A stretch of 64,000 nucleotides of DNA. Source: an uncultured Eubacteriales bacterium. GTDB lineage: Bacteria; Bacillota; Clostridia; Lachnospirales; Lachnospiraceae. Shown here piece after piece: positions 60,666 to 64,000 of this stretch. The notes under the pieces were generated by a model, which saw nothing but the letters and a program-made list of their open reading frames with translations, was not told the DNA's origin and did not search any database. Both the position numbers and the translations under genes were made by a program. Positions within the stretch are counted from its first letter, which is position 1. Every line of letters begins with the position of its first letter. The stretch is taken from NCBI GenBank assembly GCA_900314885.1, contig OMWY01000001.1, positions 124,001 to 188,000 of the forward strand. Reading direction: 5' to 3'.

Positions 60666-61133
60666 ATGTTTCGTGAGATGAGACGTTTTAAGCAGCAGGT
60701 GAGTGAGGATGAGTGTCTGCGCATTTTAAATGAGGGCAAGAGGGGCGTGCTGGCGGCTCTGGGCGACGACGAATACCCGTATACCGTGCCTCTGGATTTC
60801 GTATATGAAGACGGTCACATTTATTTTCACTGCGCCATGGAAGGGCATAAGCTTGACGCGGTGAGGAAGCACGACAAGGTCTCATTCTGCGTTCTTTCAG
60901 ACGGAGTGAAGGAAGAAAATGACTGGTGGTATCATTTTACCAGCGTTATAGCCTTCGGAAGGGTAAGCGAAATAACCGATGAGGGCGAGAAAAATAAGAA
61001 ACTACGCCTGCTTGGCACTAAATATTTTCCTGACAATGAGCATCTTGAAAAAGAAATGGGAAGCGCGGGGAGGACCGTGGTCCTTGATTTAACCATAGAT
61101 CACATGACCGGCAAGGCAGTCAGAGAGAAGTGA
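60666..61133 (+). CDS. Pyridoxamine 5'-phosphate oxidase-fold flavin protein (NimA-like)
   Basis: The 155-aa protein starts at ATG 60666, nine nt after AAGGAG; the in-frame extension to 60582 has no ribosome site. The split-barrel fold is evident in MFREMRRFKQQVSED, LAALGDDEYPYTVPLDFVYE, IYFHCAMEGHKLDAV and a C-terminal LDLTIDHMTGKAVRE. This subgroup is annotated as nitroimidazole-resistance (NimA) or FMN-binding proteins. Resistance cannot be assumed. It is 1 nt from the AlkD-like gene, so the two form a likely operon. Confidence 0.87.
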   Translation: MFREMRRFKQQVSEDECLRILNEGKRGVLAALGDDEYPYTVPLDFVYEDGHIYFHCAMEGHKLDAVRKHDKVSFCVLSDGVKEENDWWYHFTSVIAFGRVSEITDEGEKNKKLRLLGTKYFPDNEHLEKEMGSAGRTVVLDLTIDHMTGKAVREK

Positions 61134-61134
61134 A

Positions 61135-61815
61135 ATGACAGAATTACAGGAAAAGCTATTGATGTTACAGGATGTTGAGTACCGTGACTTTCAGAGCGGG
61201 CTCATGCCGACCATGAACAGGGAAACGATTATCGGTATCAGGACACCTGTCCTTAGGGCATTTGCGAAGGAATTCTCTAAGAAAGGGAAGACAGTTGATA
61301 TTTTTATGAGGAAGCTGCCTCATTTTTATTATGAGGAAAATAACCTTCATATGATGCTTATCGCGGAGATCAAGGATTATGACCGCTGTATCCTTCTCCT
61401 TGAGAGGTTTCTCCCCTATATAAATAATTGGGCCACGTGCGATTCGCCTGCTCCGAAGTGCTTCACGAAGCATAAGGAAGAGCTTCTTCCCCATATCTAT
61501 AAATGGATTGCCTCCGGTGAAACCTATACAATCCGCTACGGAGTCGGAATGCTTATGAGACTCTATCTTGACGAGGACTTCAAGCCTGAATATTTGGAGC
61601 TTGTCGGTAAAATAAAGTCGGATGAGTATTATGTAAATATGATGATCGCCTGGTATTTCGCGACAGCCCTAGCGAAGCAGTGGAACTCTGCCATCATCTG
61701 GTTAGAGGAGAAGCGCCTGCCCGAGTGGGTCCACAAGCAGACAATAAAGAAGGCGTGTGAGAGCTTAAGGATTTCCGATGAGAAAAAAGAATATTTGAAA
61801 AAACTGCGACAGTAA
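61135..61815 (+). CDS. DNA alkylation repair protein (AlkD-like HEAT repeat)
   Basis: This 226-aa all-helical protein of the DNA alkylation repair family has MNRETIIGIRTPVLRAFAKE, a YYEENNLHMMLIAEI helix and NNWATCDSPAPKCF, which holds the Trp/Asp residues of the AlkC/AlkD glycosylase surface. MIAWYFATALAKQW follows. These enzymes excise N3- or N7-alkylpurines. It is coupled to the flavin-protein gene upstream. A GGGGTC repeat follows 3 nt after the stop. Confidence 0.88.
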   Translation: MTELQEKLLMLQDVEYRDFQSGLMPTMNRETIIGIRTPVLRAFAKEFSKKGKTVDIFMRKLPHFYYEENNLHMMLIAEIKDYDRCILLLERFLPYINNWATCDSPAPKCFTKHKEELLPHIYKWIASGETYTIRYGVGMLMRLYLDEDFKPEYLELVGKIKSDEYYVNMMIAWYFATALAKQWNSAIIWLEEKRLPEWVHKQTIKKACESLRISDEKKEYLKKLRQ

Positions 61816-61817
61816 TT

Positions 61818-61844
61818 AAAATACGGGGTCAGACCCCATTAATT
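61818..61844. repeat. GGGGTC/GACCCC palindromic repeat, copy 4
   Basis: AAATACGGGGTCAGACCCC plus ATTAATT is identical to copy 2 over the shared core. It lies immediately after the AlkD-like gene. Confidence 0.8.
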
Positions 61845-61883
61845 GGAGTAGCCGGCACGAAAGATTTCACAAAGGAGGTCCAC

Positions 61884-62323
61884 ATGAAAAGCACAAGAAG
61901 GATCGCGTCCGTCAGGCGAGTCACAAGGGCTGCAACAGCCTTGGTCATCGCAGCATTCTTCACGCTCCAGCTTTTTCCAAATCAGGCATTCGCCGCGTCA
62001 GAGACGGTCGTGAAAAGTTCTGCCCCGGACCAGATGTGGGTCGGGGACGAGGGAACCTTCTCCTTCTATCTCTACGGCAATGGGGCAAACCCAAAGAAAG
62101 ATGCCACAGTTACCACCAAGCCTAAGGGCCGGCTGGCGACGTCGAAGATCCATTATAAAAAACTGCGTTGGTCTTCTGGCGGCAGCGGCACTTCCTTTTT
62201 TACTATGCGACATTCACCGTCACAGCAAAGAAAAAGGGCAAGGCAAATGTCACCGTCAAAGCAGACCGGACCGGTGCAGTCACCTGGCAGGTCAAGGTCA
62301 TGGCGGAGCTATGTTTATTCTGA
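61884..62323 (+). pseudogene. Secreted Ig-like (BIG2-type) protein, frameshifted and truncated
   Basis: AAGGAGGTCCAC precedes the ATG and a signal peptide is clear (residues ~16-37, cleavage after AFAA). A beta-sandwich segment follows (SSAPDQMWVGDEGTFSFYLY). Around 62200 the coding signal moves to another frame, which reads TFTVTAKKKGKANVTVKAD and TGAVTWQVKV. It runs into the right end of an R3 repeat (62300-62317) and stops at 62323. The gene therefore has a frameshift and a repeat-derived end. It could produce a short secreted peptide. Confidence 0.65.
62300..62318 (+). repeat. R3 hairpin repeat, right-end fragment
   Basis: CATGGCGGAGCTATGTTT matches the right end of the R3 repeats near 36581 and 38311 with one mismatch. 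It marks where the Ig-like gene was truncated. Confidence 0.6.
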
Positions 62324-62335
62324 AAGGAAAATTAT

Positions 62336-63007
62336 ATGTATAAGGATATAGAACCCGGAAACGCGTCAGAGTATGACGTTGAAAACCTAGCAGTCAATCC
62401 CATTTCTCCACTCATTGGAAAGAGAGTAATATTTCTTGGAAGCTCTGTCACATATGGAGCGGCAGCCGGGGGCACATCATTTGTCGAATACCTGGAGGCA
62501 ATAGATGGGATAATAGCAGTGAAAGAGGCCGTTTCAGGCACAACACTGGCGACAGGCAAGGCCGAATCATATGTTGAGAGAATAAAGAGGATTCCTGAGA
62601 ATTTCAGAGCTGATGCCTTCATTTGTCAGCTGTCTACGAATGACGCAGGACAGGATATGGCGCCGTTAGGACATGTTGTTGCTAATGAAGAAGAATGTAA
62701 TACCGCGACTGTTGCCGGGGCGATACAGTACATCATAAGCTTTGCGCGCAAGACATGGGGATGTCCTGTCATTTTTTATACGAACTCAAGATTTGAGAGT
62801 GAAAAATATCAGAAAATGGTGGAACTGCTTCACAAAATCGCTAAGCAGGATAAAATTACAGTTTTGGATTTATATAATGATTCGGAGATGCTCTCTGTAA
62901 ATTCTGACGATTATGCTTTGTATATGCATGATTCGGTGCATCCCACAAAAGCCGGGTATCTGAAATGGTGGACAGGAAAGTTTGAGGATTGCCTGCGCAA
63001 GGTATAA
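62336..63007 (+). CDS. SGNH/GDSL-type hydrolase
   Basis: This 223-aa SGNH hydrolase has block I IFLGSSVTYGAAAGG (Ser nucleophile), block III-like QLSTNDAG (Asn) and block V DSVHPTKAGY (Asp and His). There is no signal peptide. Such enzymes deacetylate sugars or hydrolyse lipids; the substrate is unknown. GAAAGGAAAATT lies before ATG 62336, within 20 nt of the truncated Ig-like gene. Confidence 0.88.
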   Translation: MYKDIEPGNASEYDVENLAVNPISPLIGKRVIFLGSSVTYGAAAGGTSFVEYLEAIDGIIAVKEAVSGTTLATGKAESYVERIKRIPENFRADAFICQLSTNDAGQDMAPLGHVVANEEECNTATVAGAIQYIISFARKTWGCPVIFYTNSRFESEKYQKMVELLHKIAKQDKITVLDLYNDSEMLSVNSDDYALYMHDSVHPTKAGYLKWWTGKFEDCLRKV

Positions 63008-63058
63008 TTGATGATAAAGGTATTTTATTAAACTATCCAAAGTGGCAAAAAAATAAAG

Positions 63059-63088
63059 AAGGCCTCGGCATTAGCCGGGGCCTTTTTT
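63059..63088 (+). terminator. Intrinsic terminator after the SGNH hydrolase gene
   Basis: An 11-position stem AAGGCCTCGGC / GCCGGGGCCTT (one wobble) with an ATTA loop is followed by TTTT. Confidence 0.92.
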
Positions 63089-63104
63089 ATGTCTTAGGCG
63101 GTAC

Positions 63105-63134
63105 TTGACCTTCCCGCTTACCTTGTAGTATAAT
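63105..63134 (+). promoter_or_regulatory. Promoter of gdpP
   Basis: TTGACC (63105-63110) and TATAAT (63129-63134) are spaced by 18 nt. The ~70-nt leader contains a small GGGGT-TAGA-CCCC hairpin. Confidence 0.8.
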
Positions 63135-63208
63135 GAAAATAGTCTTCCGCAAAGAGGGGTTAGACCCCCGTCTTGTGGAGTCTTAGTTAAATATTTGAGG
63201 AAAAAAAG

Positions 63209-64000
63209 TTGAAACAGGATAAAAATGAAAGAGGACGTTTCACGGGGCGATTCAGGCTATATTTTGCCTGGCCTCTGTGGCTTTCTATACCGGTAGCGAT
63301 GCTTGCTCTTCTTGTCGACTATAGCGACAGAAGAAACGGAATTATAGCGTTTGTGATTGTAGCGGCCTATATCACCTTGGCGCTGATGCTCTTCTTTTTC
63401 CGCTACGCGGGCCTTGGCCGCGAGATGATAAGCTTTGGCATGGAATTCGCGAAGAATGAGAAGGGCATGCTTAAGGAGCTCGTTGTTCCCTACTGCGTTA
63501 TAGATGGCAAGGGTAATATTCTATGGTATAATGATGCCTTTTATGACCTTTACAGCAAGAAGGGCTCACTGAAGCACCCTATATACGAGGCTATACCCGA
63601 GCTCAGTCCTGATGCCTACCCGGACATGGATGTGCTTGATGGTGAAGAGAAAATCACAATAGGTGATAAGGACTTTAAGGCCGTAATGAGAAGAAACATG
63701 GAAGATAATTCCGCCCTACCCGGTGGCGGAGCCATGATTTCCATATTTTTCTATGATGAGACCGAGATAAATACCCTCATCCGTGAAAATCGCGACAAGC
63801 AGATGATAGTCGGGCTTCTTTATATAGATAATTATGAGGAGGCTCTTGAGAGTATTGACGAAGTCCGCAGGTCACTTCTTATGGCCCTTGTCGACAGGAA
63901 GATAACCCGCTTCATGCAAGGGATTGACGCGGTTGTCCGTAAGCTTGAGAAGGACAAGTATATCGTTATTTTCAGGCAGAAATATCTGTCAGAGCTTCAG
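63209..64000 (+). CDS. gdpP: c-di-AMP phosphodiesterase GdpP, N-terminal part (gene leaves at right edge)
   Basis: The frame opens at TTG 63209 (GAGG 9 nt upstream) and is still open at the last base, giving 264 codons. Two membrane segments (residues ~20-38 and ~46-64) are followed by a PAS-like domain (PYCVIDGKGNILWYNDAFYD, ~95-185). The start of the degenerate GGDEF domain (VGLLYIDNYEEALES, LLMALVDRKI, VVRKLEKDKY) comes next. That is the GdpP/YybT order; the DHH-DHHA1 catalytic part must lie beyond the window. GdpP lowers c-di-AMP, affecting wall and osmotic balance. Confidence 0.93.
   Translation, partial: MKQDKNERGRFTGRFRLYFAWPLWLSIPVAMLALLVDYSDRRNGIIAFVIVAAYITLALMLFFFRYAGLGREMISFGMEFAKNEKGMLKELVVPYCVIDGKGNILWYNDAFYDLYSKKGSLKHPIYEAIPELSPDAYPDMDVLDGEEKITIGDKDFKAVMRRNMEDNSALPGGGAMISIFFYDETEINTLIRENRDKQMIVGLLYIDNYEEALESIDEVRRSLLMALVDRKITRFMQGIDAVVRKLEKDKYIVIFRQKYLSELQ

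Noticed and set aside
1..64000. tRNA, rRNA, tmRNA and riboswitch genes
   Set aside because: No tRNA cloverleaf with CCA-proximal signature, rRNA segment or recognisable riboswitch was noticed by eye; a covariance-model search would be decisive.

Overview
The window looks like chromosome from a Gram-positive anaerobe of the Clostridia, most likely a Lachnospiraceae member. The gene order mfd - (SurA-like) - hup - rqcP - divIC - tilS - hpt - ftsH is the Firmicutes arrangement. Promoters are of the sigma-A type, ribosome sites are AGGAGG-like, and TTG/GTG starts are common. The sporulation genes yabP, yabQ and spoIIE, which often sit among rqcP, divIC and tilS in spore formers, are absent. That fits a non-sporulating lineage, but genus and species cannot be read from the sequence.

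1-22.7 kb is core chromosome. It holds DNA repair (mfd, nth, mutS2), chromatin (HU and an AT-hook-like basic protein), division (divIC), translation quality control and tRNA/rRNA modification (rqcP, tilS, rlmD, mutS2/rqcU), membrane proteolysis (ftsH), a VanW/AIR-synthase-like pair, an Lrp-aminotransferase pair, a CheX-like protein, a two-component system, a protease-like PDZ protein whose catalytic residues look lost, and a YhaM-type nuclease.

22.7-30.4 kb is a stack of old insertions at the 3' end of rlmD. A 36-nt piece of the rlmD 3' end recurs almost unchanged at 23.87 and 29.74 kb, and two more decayed scars lie near 24.05 kb. Between the copies are a nuclease/transposase pseudogene, an hsdR remnant next to a GIY-YIG/DUF4357 gene, a secreted LRR protein, remnants of an S24 repressor and a serine recombinase, and a UPF0175/DUF3368 toxin-antitoxin pair. 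A truncated hicA followed by hicB lies just beyond the last copy.

30.4-36.4 kb is mostly intact: a Na/Pi cotransporter, a secreted nuclease, an AAA/DUF4143 ATPase, a hydrolase and an acetyltransferase.

36.4-55.4 kb is a second island. Its ends carry a perfect 46-nt inverted repeat and it is scattered with hairpin repeats. It contains a large membrane protein, a broken AAA-ATPase/nuclease gene, a RelB/PIN toxin-antitoxin pair with a duplicated orphan copy of its promoter and operator, and an IS110-family insertion. The main content is a single-strand operon at 42.1-54.3 kb that I read as a BREX type 4-like anti-phage system: a PAPS-reductase/ferredoxin/DUF4007 fusion (BrxP), a small zinc-ribbon protein, BrxC, PglZ, a short BrxL, an unknown 197-aa protein and a dedicated cysteine desulfurase. 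No DNA methyltransferase is present, so a sulfur-based rather than methyl-based self mark is a reasonable hypothesis.

55.4-62.3 kb is a gene graveyard: an AlbA_2-type regulator, two YhcG/DUF1016 nucleases and a WYL regulator, most with internal deletions. Mixed among them are an apparently intact PIN gene with a small partner and dispersed GGGGTC/GACCCC palindromes. Intact metabolic and repair genes then resume (a flavin/PNPOx-fold protein, an AlkD-like protein, an SGNH hydrolase). The window ends inside the 5' part of gdpP, the c-di-AMP phosphodiesterase. I saw no rRNA genes, tRNA genes or CRISPR arrays.
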